Shown here piece by piece: positions 8,703-17,369 of a stretch of DNA of 54,610 nt (within the stretch, counting starts at the first letter, position 1; each line of letters opens with the position of its first letter). Position numbers and translations under genes: made by a program. Origin of the DNA: CAYYNQ01 sp964473105 (GTDB lineage Bacteria > Sumerlaeota > Sumerlaeia > MVZB01); NCBI GenBank assembly GCA_964473105.1, contig CAYYNQ010000011.1, forward strand, positions 1-54,610. The letters run 5' to 3'. The notes under the pieces are model-generated. The model had not been told where the DNA came from, did no database searches, and saw only the letters and a program-made list of their open reading frames with translations.

Positions 8703-9614
8703 ATGTCCTGGTTCAGAAAACCCAAATACACCACTCTGAAGGTTCCGGCCAAACGCGACCGTATTCCTGAAGGCTTGTGGCTGAAATGCCCGAATTGTCT
8801 CGAGATTGTCACGAAAAAAGACTGGGAGGAACGGTTCAAGGTCTGCCCCAAGTGCAACCACCATGACCGGCTGATCGCACGCGAACGGATCCTGCAGCTT
8901 GTCGACGAGAATACGTTTGAGGAATTCGACCGGGGCCTGACCTCTGCCGATCCGCTGGGTTTCGTGGACAGCAAACCCTACCCGGAACGACTCAAGGCCT
9001 CCCAGGAAAAGACGGGCGAACCCGATGCGATTGTCTGCGGCATCGGCCGGGTCCTGGATCACCCGGTTTCGCTGGGCGTGATGGATTTCCAGTTCAACGG
9101 CGGATCGATGGGATCGGTCGTCGGCGAAAAGATTGCCCGGGCAATGGAGCGCGGGATTGAGCATAAAATCCCGGTGTTGATTGTCTGCGCCTCGGGCGGT
9201 GCACGCATGCAGGAGGGAATCCTCAGCCTGATGCAGATGGCCAAGACCTCGGCTCTGGTCGCGAAACTCGGCGAGGCCCGCATCCCTTACTTTGTCATCC
9301 TGACAAACCCGACCACCGCAGGGGTGATGGCCTCCTTCGCATCGCTCGGCGATGTCTGCATCGCCGAGCCGGATGCCCTGATCGGTTTTGCCGGGCCACG
9401 CGTGATCGAGCAGACGATCCAGCAGATCCTCCCGCCGGGGTTTCAAAAGTCAGAGTTCGTCCAGGATCACGGGTTCATCGATATTGTCGCCACACGCAAT
9501 AACCACCGTGAGATCATCGGAAACCTCATTGGCCTGCTGATGGACCCGGCTCTGCAGCAGTCCGCCATGAACCAGCCGAGCGCCCGGGTGATCGAGTCCC
9601 CGGCAACAAACTGA
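8703..9614 (+). CDS. accD: Acetyl-CoA carboxylase carboxyltransferase subunit beta
   Basis: About 303 residues from ATG 8703 (MSWFRKPKY), the typical AccD N-terminus. With AccA it transfers the carboxyl group from carboxybiotin to acetyl-CoA to give malonyl-CoA, the first step of fatty-acid synthesis. Seen: a four-cysteine zinc finger (CPNC then CPKC, residues about 30-52), GSMGSVVGEKIARA, and the crotonase-fold core CASGGARMQEGILSLMQMAKTS and LTNPTTAGVMASFASLGD with GFAGPRVIEQTI. All hallmark motifs are intact and the length is normal. An oxidoreductase gene follows after 17 bases, so the two are probably co-transcribed. accA is not in the window. Confidence 0.96.
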   Translation: MSWFRKPKYTTLKVPAKRDRIPEGLWLKCPNCLEIVTKKDWEERFKVCPKCNHHDRLIARERILQLVDENTFEEFDRGLTSADPLGFVDSKPYPERLKASQEKTGEPDAIVCGIGRVLDHPVSLGVMDFQFNGGSMGSVVGEKIARAMERGIEHKIPVLIVCASGGARMQEGILSLMQMAKTSALVAKLGEARIPYFVILTNPTTAGVMASFASLGDVCIAEPDALIGFAGPRVIEQTIQQILPPGFQKSEFVQDHGFIDIVATRNNHREIIGNLIGLLMDPALQQSAMNQPSARVIESPATN

Positions 9615-9631
9615 CCCGGCTGACCCGCATC

Positions 9632-10342
9632 ATGAGTCTAGAATATAACTTGAACGGAAAAACCGCTGTCGTGACAGGCGGTTCCCGTGGGATTGGCCGG
9701 CATATTGCCCGTGCCCTCCATGCCTCCGGGGCGGAGGTCATCATCACCGGGCGCGACATGCAGGCTCTCCGAGACTCGGCAAATGTGCTGGGTGAACGAT
9801 GTCATGCCATCGTCTGCAACCAGAGGGATCCGGCGGCCGTCACATCACTGGCAACGGAAGTGATCGAAAAATGGGACGGGCCGGACATCCTGGTGAACAA
9901 TGCCGGTCACATGCGCTCCAGACCCATTGCTGAGACGGACCTCGATGCTTGGAATACCGTGATCGAGACGAACCTGACAGGATCGTTCCTGATGACCAAG
10001 GCATTCCTGCCCCCGATGATCCGGAAGAACCGCGGGGACATCTTCTTCATCAGCTCGATGAGTGGCAAGAAGGGCGACCCCGGTGCGGGTGTATACGCGG
10101 CCAGCAAGTTCGGGGTCCAGGGCTTTGCCCAGTCACTGACCCACGAGGTTCGCAGAAACAACATCCGGGTGATGGTCCTGAATCCAAGCTCCGTGGACAC
10201 CTCGGATATTCCGGGTGCCGAGCACGGCCCAGGCCTGCACCTGCATGCAGCGGATATCGCGGACACCATCGTCCATCTCGCCTGCCTCCCCGGCCGCACA
10301 CTCATTCGCGACATGGATATCTGGGGAACCAATCCCTTCTGA
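9632..10342 (+). CDS. Short-chain dehydrogenase/reductase, FabG-like
   Basis: 236 residues of the classical SDR family. Seen: cofactor motif TGGSRGIG (about residues 15-22), a GRD segment after the second strand that suggests NADPH preference, NNAG, and the catalytic S...Y-x-x-x-K (ISSMSGKKGDPGAGVYAASK). The NPSSVDTSD section is where substrate-binding residues sit. The position 17 bases behind accD suggests a role in fatty-acid synthesis such as 3-oxoacyl-ACP reduction, but SDR substrate range cannot be read from sequence and the protein lacks the usual FabG C-terminal VNGG-type ending, so no symbol is given. Confidence 0.85.
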   Translation: MSLEYNLNGKTAVVTGGSRGIGRHIARALHASGAEVIITGRDMQALRDSANVLGERCHAIVCNQRDPAAVTSLATEVIEKWDGPDILVNNAGHMRSRPIAETDLDAWNTVIETNLTGSFLMTKAFLPPMIRKNRGDIFFISSMSGKKGDPGAGVYAASKFGVQGFAQSLTHEVRRNNIRVMVLNPSSVDTSDIPGAEHGPGLHLHAADIADTIVHLACLPGRTLIRDMDIWGTNPF

Positions 10343-10421
10343 AACCCGAGCCAGGGGCAAAGGGCAGGCCATGACGGCGAAACTGTCCACAACAACCAGA
10401 TTCATGATTCATGCCCGGGTT

Positions 10422-10537
10422 GACCCCTGACAACACGGGGTCGCCTGCCCCCCGGTTGACACAGGTCACGTGTCCAGCCACTCTTCAAGCCACCCGTGTT
10501 GTCTGATGTACGTGACACGATAACATCCTGTGTCACG
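10422..10537. other. Cluster of inverted repeats between convergent genes
   Basis: Three potential hairpins lie in the 190-base gap between the plus-strand SDR gene and the minus-strand DUF885 gene: GACCCC/GGGGTC (10422-10442), GACAC/GTGTC (10458-10474) and an 8-bp perfect CGTGACAC/GTGTCACG (10511-10537). The last contains the DUF885 stop codon. None is followed by a T-run in either direction, so they are not classical terminators but may protect both 3' ends. Confidence 0.45.
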
Positions 10538-12218
10538 GGGGGGTCCCACACTCCTCGATCCAGCGCCAAGGGATCGCGCCGAAACCCAGGATCCAGTCAT
10601 TGAATTCACGCAGTTCCAGGTTACCACGGTCCACATAACGCCGTTTCAAACGCAACAGCTCCATCTTCCCGATCAGGTAACTCATGGGCACCGTCGGGTG
10701 TGAGGTATACCAGTTCACATCACCCTGCGCACGGGCACGCGTGAATCCCATCTCCCGCATCAGGAGCCGACAGGCCCCGTCATGGCTCAACTCACCCGTA
10801 TGCAGCCCGACGTCTATCACGATCCGCCAAGCCCGCCACAATGCATCGTGAAGCTGCTGCAGCCGCAACCACGGGTTAGCCGGGTCATCGCCGATCAACT
10901 CTGCGGTCATTTCCTCGCACCACAGCGTCCAGCCCTCGTAGAAAACCGCATGGTGGGACATCTGCCGGGCCAGCGAGGGATGACGGTTCTGGATGATGAA
11001 CTGCAGGTGATGACCCGGATAGGCTTCATGTGCACAAGTCAACTCAATCCCAAAGTGCTGGGCAATCTCGGCCCTTGCCGCCGGCCCGTCCCCTGCGTCG
11101 CCGGACAGGTCGTTGACCCAGAAGATACCGGACTGGTCCGGGTCCAGTGGCCCGGGCATCGAATAGGCCGCCGTTGGAAACTGGTCACGCATGAACCCGG
11201 GCACCGGCTTGACGAGCAACCGGTCGCCACGCGGGAATGTTACCCAGCCCGCTTCCCTGAACCGGTGCCGTATCTTCCCCGTCATCTTTTGGTAAGCGTC
11301 GAGGAGATTCTTCCCCCGCGGATGCCATTCTCCGGCAGCCTCCCCAAGGATCCTTGATGGGGAGGCTTTGGGGTGAAATATCCTTGCCTCGTCGCGAATC
11401 AGAAGCTTCAGCCGCCGGATCTCATCGCGGGCGAGTGCAACGGCCTCACGCGGCGCCAGGTTCAGGCCCAACCGTTCGTGGATCAGCATACGGAAATGAC
11501 GATCACCAATCGAGAAACGGCCGGCAGCGGAAGCCCTGATCCCCCGCAACCCCCCTGCAAAATCGGCCACGGCCTCCGAGGCCCGGCCGGCAATTTTACC
11601 GATCGATGAAGGACGCCGCCCAAGGACCCCGGCCAGTGGATCCACCAATGACATGAACAGGTCCTGGATCCCCGGAACCGACTTCAAGGCCAGGTCTTTC
11701 CAGAGTGGATCGGGATGATGAATGCATCCCAGCGCCGAGTCAAGATAACGCGGGACCTTTTTCAGGCGTGAAAGAACCGGATCCGCGACCGGCGTGATGT
11801 CATCCGCATGCCGGACAACCAGCGTGTAGATCGAGTCCGCGACTGACTGAAGATGCAACTGCGGATTGTCCCGCCAGCGTTTCAGGATATTGACCTCAAG
11901 ATCCGCCTGCCTTAATCCGGCAATGAAGCCCCTCCGGTTCAACAGGTCCGATGGCCCGAATTCCTGCAGGGGCAGATCCTCGATAGCGTGCATGACTCGC
12001 GTGACCAGCCGCCCATGCCGCCCAAACAAATCCGGCGAAGGCCGGCTCAATTCCGAATCCAATGAATGAATCCCCGCAGATGTTCCACGCTCGGGGAAAA
12101 TTTCAAATGTCTTTTCATAATAATGATCAACCAGCGCATTGAAACGACGCACGGCGGAACCGGGGGATGCCTGCCGCGATAAAACAGACCTGCGTGTCTT
12201 GCCTCGCACGGGTGTCAT
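10533..12218 (-). CDS. DUF885 family protein (putative zinc-dependent hydrolase/peptidase)
   Basis: About 561 residues from ATG 12218, whose A-T-G-A overlaps the stop of the upstream deacetylase gene; the frame open further upstream to 12440 lies inside that gene. DUF885 features: HEAYPGHHLQ (HExxxGH metal site, C-terminal third), FYEGWTLWCEEM, and PTVPMSYLIGKMELLRLKRR. The N-terminal half is helical with Arg-rich segments. Relatives are often secreted lipoproteins; this copy has no clear signal peptide from the chosen start, so it may be cytoplasmic. It is the last gene of a minus-strand run, and its stop codon sits in an 8-bp inverted repeat. The substrate is unknown; peptidase activity is inferred from the metal motif. 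Confidence 0.85.
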   Translation of the reverse strand: MTPVRGKTRRSVLSRQASPGSAVRRFNALVDHYYEKTFEIFPERGTSAGIHSLDSELSRPSPDLFGRHGRLVTRVMHAIEDLPLQEFGPSDLLNRRGFIAGLRQADLEVNILKRWRDNPQLHLQSVADSIYTLVVRHADDITPVADPVLSRLKKVPRYLDSALGCIHHPDPLWKDLALKSVPGIQDLFMSLVDPLAGVLGRRPSSIGKIAGRASEAVADFAGGLRGIRASAAGRFSIGDRHFRMLIHERLGLNLAPREAVALARDEIRRLKLLIRDEARIFHPKASPSRILGEAAGEWHPRGKNLLDAYQKMTGKIRHRFREAGWVTFPRGDRLLVKPVPGFMRDQFPTAAYSMPGPLDPDQSGIFWVNDLSGDAGDGPAARAEIAQHFGIELTCAHEAYPGHHLQFIIQNRHPSLARQMSHHAVFYEGWTLWCEEMTAELIGDDPANPWLRLQQLHDALWRAWRIVIDVGLHTGELSHDGACRLLMREMGFTRARAQGDVNWYTSHPTVPMSYLIGKMELLRLKRRYVDRGNLELREFNDWILGFGAIPWRWIEECGTPP

Positions 12219-13333
12219 TGCTGAAATCCCATCCCGGGAGGCTGTAGCCCGCCCGGAATCTCCAGCCATTGCGACGTCAGCTGGACCTGTGTTTTCCCCT
12301 TCAACATTTTCAGGACATTGACCAGAAACTGTTGCTTGTGCTCCCACGACATGCTGAAGGCACGTGACGAAGACAGGGATGACGGCAACCGCCCGCGTAT
12401 ATCGTCGACACCCAGGAAATCCATGCCGTGCAGCAGCCATGTCAACGGCCGACCTTCTCGGATGAGTTTCTCAAGTCCGTTGAGCGTTGCGGATTCACCA
12501 AGCAACATCCCCATGCTCGCATGGAGGGGAATACCAAGCAGGGGTGAGGTTGCAAGCGGCAAGCGGATGATGGCCCTGGTCAGGGGTTTGGTGTCGAGAG
12601 CGGTACCCGCCGTTGTCAGGTAACGGTAGGGAACTGGCGTCCCGGGTTCGCCGGCTTCATTGCGGCCGTATTGGTTGCTGAACCCTCGGCACATATTTTC
12701 ACCCGGTTTGTCCGGGTTCAGTTCCTTCCAGACTTTCCAACGATAACGTCCGGCCAACCACCGGAGCAACGGCGCCCATTTCGTGGGTAGCCATGACCCA
12801 TCCCATTCCAGCCCGATGCGGGCGCATGAGGACAAGATGCAAGGTCCGGCAGCATAACCGGGACTCCTGAAACCCCTCGGGTTATATCCGGTCAGTTCAC
12901 GGACCGCTTCGGATGTTCGACGGATTTCCTCGTCGAGTTCCGTCGATCGCATCGACTCAAGGTCCCCCCGATGGCTCCAACTGTGGTTAGCCACTTCGTG
13001 GCCCGTGGAACGGATCTCCCGAATCAATCCGGCCTTGAACGGATGTAATGTATCCCGGCCGACAATAAAGAAGGTCGCCCGAATATCCAGTTTGTCGAGA
13101 ATGTTGAGCAACCTGGGAAGTCCCGTCTCAAAGACGGGATCCTTCTCGAAACTGCTCCCTTCCTGGAAGCCGTAGCACCCGGCAAGCGTCCACAATCCAT
13201 CGAGGTCGACATGGATAAAACAGGGCGGCCTGACATTATGCCCGGGAGACAAATTATGGGGATGAACCTGACGCATGATACCTCGGTCTGCGGTAAAGGC
13301 AATCAAGTGCCGCCAGAGGAGCAATCCAGGCAC
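12215..13333 (-). CDS. Polysaccharide deacetylase family protein (NodB fold)
   Basis: 372 residues from GTG 13333, six bases after the preceding stop, with AAGG upstream; ATG 13276, behind GAGG, is a plausible shorter start. NodB-fold signs: IHVDLDGLW at the end of the first strand (D-x-D in place of T-F-D-D-G, as in the D-V-E-D branch), ATFFIVGRD, GHEVANHSWSH with the two metal histidines, FRSPGY, and LTWLLHGMDFL at the last strand. Family enzymes remove N- or O-acetyl groups from polysaccharides or act on related C-N bonds. No signal peptide is evident, which favours a lipid-linked or small cytoplasmic substrate. It overlaps the DUF885 start by four bases, so translation of the two is likely coupled. 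Confidence 0.8.
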   Translation of the reverse strand: MPGLLLWRHLIAFTADRGIMRQVHPHNLSPGHNVRPPCFIHVDLDGLWTLAGCYGFQEGSSFEKDPVFETGLPRLLNILDKLDIRATFFIVGRDTLHPFKAGLIREIRSTGHEVANHSWSHRGDLESMRSTELDEEIRRTSEAVRELTGYNPRGFRSPGYAAGPCILSSCARIGLEWDGSWLPTKWAPLLRWLAGRYRWKVWKELNPDKPGENMCRGFSNQYGRNEAGEPGTPVPYRYLTTAGTALDTKPLTRAIIRLPLATSPLLGIPLHASMGMLLGESATLNGLEKLIREGRPLTWLLHGMDFLGVDDIRGRLPSSLSSSRAFSMSWEHKQQFLVNVLKMLKGKTQVQLTSQWLEIPGGLQPPGMGFQQ

Positions 13334-13339
13334 GTTGAC

Positions 13340-14182
13340 TTACCTTGCCAGAACCACCTCCCCTTTCTCGAGGATTTCCCTGGCCCCGAACAGCTTACGC
13401 GCCTCACACGACCTACGGGCATAATAAAGGTATGACCCGGGAACGGTCTTCAGTCCCCTGTCCGTACACGAGAACAGCTGACAGTCCTCCTCCCGGAACA
13501 CACGCCCCCCCATGCCGCTACCGCCGATCAACGGACGAACATGGTAATCACTGTCAAGCCGGTGCCTGGGATAGAGGCGCGCAACTCCGCGTTCATGACT
13601 TTCAACTGGCGCAATTGCACGCCGTACCACCCACCGAAAACGATCCGGAAGACCCAAGCAGAAGACGGTTCCAAACTCGGCAGTAAGTTGTGGAAGATTC
13701 ATCCGTGCCACCCTTGCGACCTCCGGCACAGCATTTGAAAGGTATCGATCCCTCAGTTTCCCAACTGCATGATCGAATGCACGGCCGTGACGTGCAGATC
13801 GCAGGGACCCGTCGAATGGAACAGCCACATGATACAACTCGTGGACCAGAGTTGTTAGGGGATCATTCTGCAGCATCCGGGGCAACCGAATGCTGATCAG
13901 GTATTTTGCCCGTTGCCCCTTGATATCAACATGCAATGGCTGCTCGACAAACCACGGGCTGACAGCCTCGATAATCCTCGAGCGGCGACGGACCCAGACG
14001 GAAAAGGTCGGTTCGGGATGCTCCCTCAGTCCATGACATGCGGCATAATTGCCGGTACAACCGTGGGCCGCCCGACGATGGGCCAGCACCCCGATCTGTT
14101 CCGCGACCAGGTGGGAGAATCCCGGGACCCGCCGTGCGATGTCCGAGATAAGTAGCCTCGTGAAGTCGGAATAGAGAAACAT
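13340..14182 (-). CDS. Uncharacterised HExxH protein (putative metallohydrolase)
   Basis: 280 residues with no family I can name with confidence. The key feature is TLVHELYHVAVPFDGSLRSARHGRAFDH: an HExxH zinc-binding helix followed about 17 residues later by R-H-G-R-A-F-D-H, a spacing that recalls SprT-like or gluzincin-type folds. The second half holds several Cys (EEDCQLFSC, RRSCEARK) and a basic Arg-rich surface, which could form a zinc ribbon as in SprT-like proteins. No signal peptide or membrane segment. It lies between acylphosphatase (35 bases upstream) and the deacetylase (6 bases downstream), so it is probably part of the same transcript. Peptidase activity is inference. Confidence 0.6.
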   Translation of the reverse strand: MFLYSDFTRLLISDIARRVPGFSHLVAEQIGVLAHRRAAHGCTGNYAACHGLREHPEPTFSVWVRRRSRIIEAVSPWFVEQPLHVDIKGQRAKYLISIRLPRMLQNDPLTTLVHELYHVAVPFDGSLRSARHGRAFDHAVGKLRDRYLSNAVPEVARVARMNLPQLTAEFGTVFCLGLPDRFRWVVRRAIAPVESHERGVARLYPRHRLDSDYHVRPLIGGSGMGGRVFREEDCQLFSCTDRGLKTVPGSYLYYARRSCEARKLFGAREILEKGEVVLAR

Positions 14183-14217
14183 CCGTCAGCAATATCCCCG
14201 TCTGGCGCAAAAGCAAG

Positions 14218-14526
14218 TCATAACAGGACCTCGAATCCGCCGGTCGGAACGGTCGCGGCATTCCAGACAACCTTCATATCGGTGACCCTGGAAAACACCG
14301 GGCCCTTCTCCAGAATCGTTAGCAACCTGCGCATGGACTGCTCGGGACCCTCTGCAACCACCTCGACGCGCCCATCCTCCAGATTCCGCACAGTGCCCTT
14401 GATATCACCCGATCGATCGGCCTGTTTTTTCGTGAAGTAACGATAACCGACACCCTGAACATGTCCGCTGATAATCACGCGAAAACGGCAGACCTTTTCA
14501 GGGATGCTGTCGGATTCAGGGCTCAT
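14218..14526 (-). CDS. acyP: Acylphosphatase
   Basis: 102 residues, normal for the family. It hydrolyses the carboxyl-phosphate bond of acylphosphates such as 1,3-bisphosphoglycerate or carbamoyl phosphate. Seen: the phosphate-binding loop GHVQGVGYRYFT with the catalytic Arg, and KGTVRNLEDGRVEVVAEG with the catalytic Asn. About ten extra N-terminal residues precede the fold. It is placed between a sensor kinase gene (79 bases upstream) and the HExxH gene. The physiological role of bacterial acylphosphatases is poorly known, so the neighbours do not clarify it. Confidence 0.92.
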   Translation of the reverse strand: MSPESDSIPEKVCRFRVIISGHVQGVGYRYFTKKQADRSGDIKGTVRNLEDGRVEVVAEGPEQSMRRLLTILEKGPVFSRVTDMKVVWNAATVPTGGFEVLL

Positions 14527-14605
14527 GGCCGGTTGTCACCCCCATATTGGCATTCATGCATCGTCACATCTCCGGCGAAATCGTCAAGACATCATCCTTC
14601 ACGTA

Positions 14606-15862
14606 TCATGAACCCGTTTCCACATCGGATGGAAACCACACCTTGAACGTGGTGGGACCGCCCGGCTGGCTCTGGACACTGATATCACCGTTCATCTCCT
14701 CGACAATCATCCTGCAGATCGAGAGGCCTAGCCCGGTGCCCTCCGCCTCGGCCTTCGTGGTATAAAACGGGTCGAATATCCTCAAAATGGACTCTTCGGA
14801 AATACCCGGGCCGTCATCGGTAAGCCGAACCTGGATCCCGCCCTGCTCCCCCTCGACGGCATTCACCGTGATTATCCCCCTGCCATCCATGGCCTGATAG
14901 GCATTGAGCAGGAGATTCGAGAATAACTGGATCAGTTTGTAGGGGTGAGCCATCAAGGGCGGAAGCCCGGGTGAAACGGTTCGTTCCACCCGCACCTCAC
15001 GTTGTTCATAACGAACCAGGTTCAACGAAAACTCGATTACGGGTGCGATGCTGACATATTCCTCGGGAACCCGGTCGGACTGTACGAACCTCTCGATCTG
15101 ACTGTTCTTGAGCATCTCGAAAAACAACGCCGTCTGTTCACGGATTTCTCGAAGTCCCGTCGTTGTCGTCGTGAAATCACCCGCATCTTTATCGAGATCC
15201 TCAATAGTGTGTCGGACATTCAGCACGGGTTTTTTCAGGTCATGCAACAGACCCGCGGCCAGTTGTCCGGCAAGGGCCAGCCTCTCGATCCGAATCAACT
15301 CCTGCCTCCGTTCCTTCAGCTCGATGGTCGTGCGGTTCAGGGAGGATGCCTGCTTCCAAAGGCGGGCTAGGAGCGCAACCAGCATCAGGATGATCGAGAT
15401 GCTCAATGCAAAGATTGCCCACCTCATCGTGGTGATGGTTGAACGATCGAGGGCAAGGTAAAGATGGCCGAATGGATCCCCCCCGCCACCCAGCGGGTAT
15501 CTGTTCATTCCCCTGACTGCCTCACTCCACGACGCACCATGTTTCCCACGCATGTCGGATGGGAAAACCGGCACCGAGTATGCCGCCGGCTCTCCAGGTA
15601 AATCAGGATCGGAAATCAGTCGGGTGACCACGACATCCCTGATAAAGGGGCTCTGCAGACACTGTTTCACAAGGTTCCTGCATCTTGAAAAACGGAACAT
15701 CCGGTCCCCTGGACCGTGAAGAAGTTCCTCCTCGTTCAGGAGATTAACTGAATTACGTGCGGCCCGATCAAGCGCTGCACTCTGCTGGTGGCTGACCCAG
15801 CTTAGCAGGAAAATGGTCAGGATCATGACCGCCATGGCCAACACGGTCAGCCATCGATTCAT
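14606..15862 (-). CDS. Membrane sensor histidine kinase
   Basis: About 418 residues from ATG 15862, which forms an ATGA overlap with the stop of the upstream binding-protein gene; ATG 15871 is also possible. Order: membrane helix (about 5-25), periplasmic sensor of about 120 residues, second helix (about 150-170), linker coiled coil, HisKA-type box LLHDLKKPVLNV with the phosphorylated His near residue 207, then ATPase boxes N (LFSNLLLNAYQAM), G1 (DDGPGI), F (FDPFYTTK) and G2 (GTGLGLS). D-L-K-K-P in place of the usual E-I/L-R-N-P is a mild variant. Coupling to a PhnD-like protein suggests that protein delivers the signal. No response regulator is nearby. Confidence 0.9.
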   Translation of the reverse strand: MNRWLTVLAMAVMILTIFLLSWVSHQQSAALDRAARNSVNLLNEEELLHGPGDRMFRFSRCRNLVKQCLQSPFIRDVVVTRLISDPDLPGEPAAYSVPVFPSDMRGKHGASWSEAVRGMNRYPLGGGGDPFGHLYLALDRSTITTMRWAIFALSISIILMLVALLARLWKQASSLNRTTIELKERRQELIRIERLALAGQLAAGLLHDLKKPVLNVRHTIEDLDKDAGDFTTTTTGLREIREQTALFFEMLKNSQIERFVQSDRVPEEYVSIAPVIEFSLNLVRYEQREVRVERTVSPGLPPLMAHPYKLIQLFSNLLLNAYQAMDGRGIITVNAVEGEQGGIQVRLTDDGPGISEESILRIFDPFYTTKAEAEGTGLGLSICRMIVEEMNGDISVQSQPGGPTTFKVWFPSDVETGS

Positions 15863-17133
15863 CCGGCCCATGGGCTGCCCTCATCTGAATCGCCTTGAAA
15901 ATCATAACTGAACTCATCATCGGGAATAGCCGGGACAGGAGGGGGATCGGACGGCCTGTCCTCCCCGGGCGCGGATTTCAAATCCTCCTTGCCACGACTC
16001 ATCCCACCGTCTCCTGCATTCTCGGGCTGGTTGGTTCCGGTGGATTTACGCCCCATGCCCTGAGGCATCAGCTCAGGCCTCATCCCACCCCGTGCGGAAA
16101 CCGGGGGATTACGATAGAAATCCCCTGTCTTCAGCCAGTCGGCCAAATCCCTGGAGAGACGCAGGTAACCCCGTTCATCCGCCGAAATGAGCTTCACACC
16201 CGGCAATTTGATGCCCCTGTTGAAATACAAGCGCAACCCGGCCTTGAGTTCCGTGCCGAGCCCTGATTTTTCCGGTTTGTGCATCTCGTGCAACAAAACG
16301 GGATCGGTCGGGAATGACTTGGTGCGCCACCATATCCTGCAGAACGGGTTCATCTTGTTTTCAAGTATCAGTTCCAGCGCGCCTTCATTACCACCCAGGA
16401 CCTGCCTCAGCGCATCCTCGCGGCAGGCGCCAAACGGAACCAGCCCGGTTATCACATGCTCAACAACCTCCGTGTCACTGCCGCAAAACCAATATTGGGC
16501 TGGACGAATGTTCCCCATATCACGACCCATCCTGATATGGGGTGATATGTATCCCGCCGCGGAATAGGAGGAGGGGACGGCCAGCGGTGATTCTTCTAAC
16601 AATTTTTTCAAACTGGACGGGTCTGCGGCTTGTCGACCGAATAGTGGACAACCCGGCCCAAAAATCACAACACCCCGGCGCGATGCCCCGGCCACGTTGT
16701 TAGGTTGCTTGAAATCCCCGGGACGCTGGGTGACAAGCAACGGCTCACGATATGCCGGGTTATTCTGCCATGCATAAATCACCGCCGTTGCGAAAGCCAT
16801 GTCGAATTCACCGACATCCAGCCGCTGCACCATGTCCTTGTGGCTGTCGCACCGCGACAATATGATTTCCCGATAACCCTGCTTCACAAATGCACTTCTT
16901 ATATTTCCCTGCTTCCATAGATGATGCTTCAGGTCTTCAAACAGGCCCTCGTTGTTCCCGAAATCCGTCCCCTCAAGCAGAAACCCGATATTGAATTGTT
17001 TCCCCGGTATTTCTTCCGGATTCCTCAAGCTGGATGACCGGGCGTGTGGACCTGATGCGGTCCAGACAGGGATCCCGATGACAAACATCATGCATAAGAA
17101 CCAGAGCATCTGGAAAGCAGATTTGGATCGCAT
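15859..17133 (-). CDS. PhnD-like periplasmic substrate-binding protein with a disordered C-terminal tail
   Basis: About 424 residues from ATG 17133 (MRSKSAFQ), with a signal-peptide-like hydrophobic run (LWFLCMMFVIGIPV) directly after. The body resembles the phosphate/phosphonate-binding (PhnD, PF12974) fold: FNIGFLLEGTD near the start, EFDMAFATAVIYAW, PLLVTQRPG, a GVVIFGPGCPL strand, SLKKLLEESPLAVPSSYSAAGYISPHIRM, and a VITGLVPFGACREDAL segment. The last 80 or so residues are Gly/Pro/Asp/Ser-rich and likely disordered, which is unusual. No permease or ATPase gene accompanies it. It overlaps the following sensor kinase by four bases, so it more likely acts as a sensor component than in uptake. 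The ligand is unknown. Confidence 0.75.
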   Translation of the reverse strand: MRSKSAFQMLWFLCMMFVIGIPVWTASGPHARSSSLRNPEEIPGKQFNIGFLLEGTDFGNNEGLFEDLKHHLWKQGNIRSAFVKQGYREIILSRCDSHKDMVQRLDVGEFDMAFATAVIYAWQNNPAYREPLLVTQRPGDFKQPNNVAGASRRGVVIFGPGCPLFGRQAADPSSLKKLLEESPLAVPSSYSAAGYISPHIRMGRDMGNIRPAQYWFCGSDTEVVEHVITGLVPFGACREDALRQVLGGNEGALELILENKMNPFCRIWWRTKSFPTDPVLLHEMHKPEKSGLGTELKAGLRLYFNRGIKLPGVKLISADERGYLRLSRDLADWLKTGDFYRNPPVSARGGMRPELMPQGMGRKSTGTNQPENAGDGGMSRGKEDLKSAPGEDRPSDPPPVPAIPDDEFSYDFQGDSDEGSPWAG

Positions 17134-17369
17134 GGGTATTCCCGGTCCATGGCTTGGCTGATGATTCCGGTGGGCCTTGACGAGGCGGCTCCGCCGATCG
17201 GGCGACCACGGATCATCCAAACCGACGATAAATTGTGGCTAAAGACACGGCAATATAAAAATAGGATCGATGGCAGGAACAAACGCGGACACGAAAAAGC
17301 ATTCGCTTTCATTTGGCGGCAAGATCTGCATAATGGTCCGGACGATCAGGCAACGGAATCCGATCAACT

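Noticed and set aside
10422..10537. Phage attachment site or integron-like repeats
   Set aside because: Inverted repeats are short, no direct repeats flank them and no integrase gene is present.
12219..12440. N-terminal extension of the DUF885 protein
   Set aside because: The extension lies inside the deacetylase gene, lacks a ribosome site and an ATGA overlap gives a better start at 12218.
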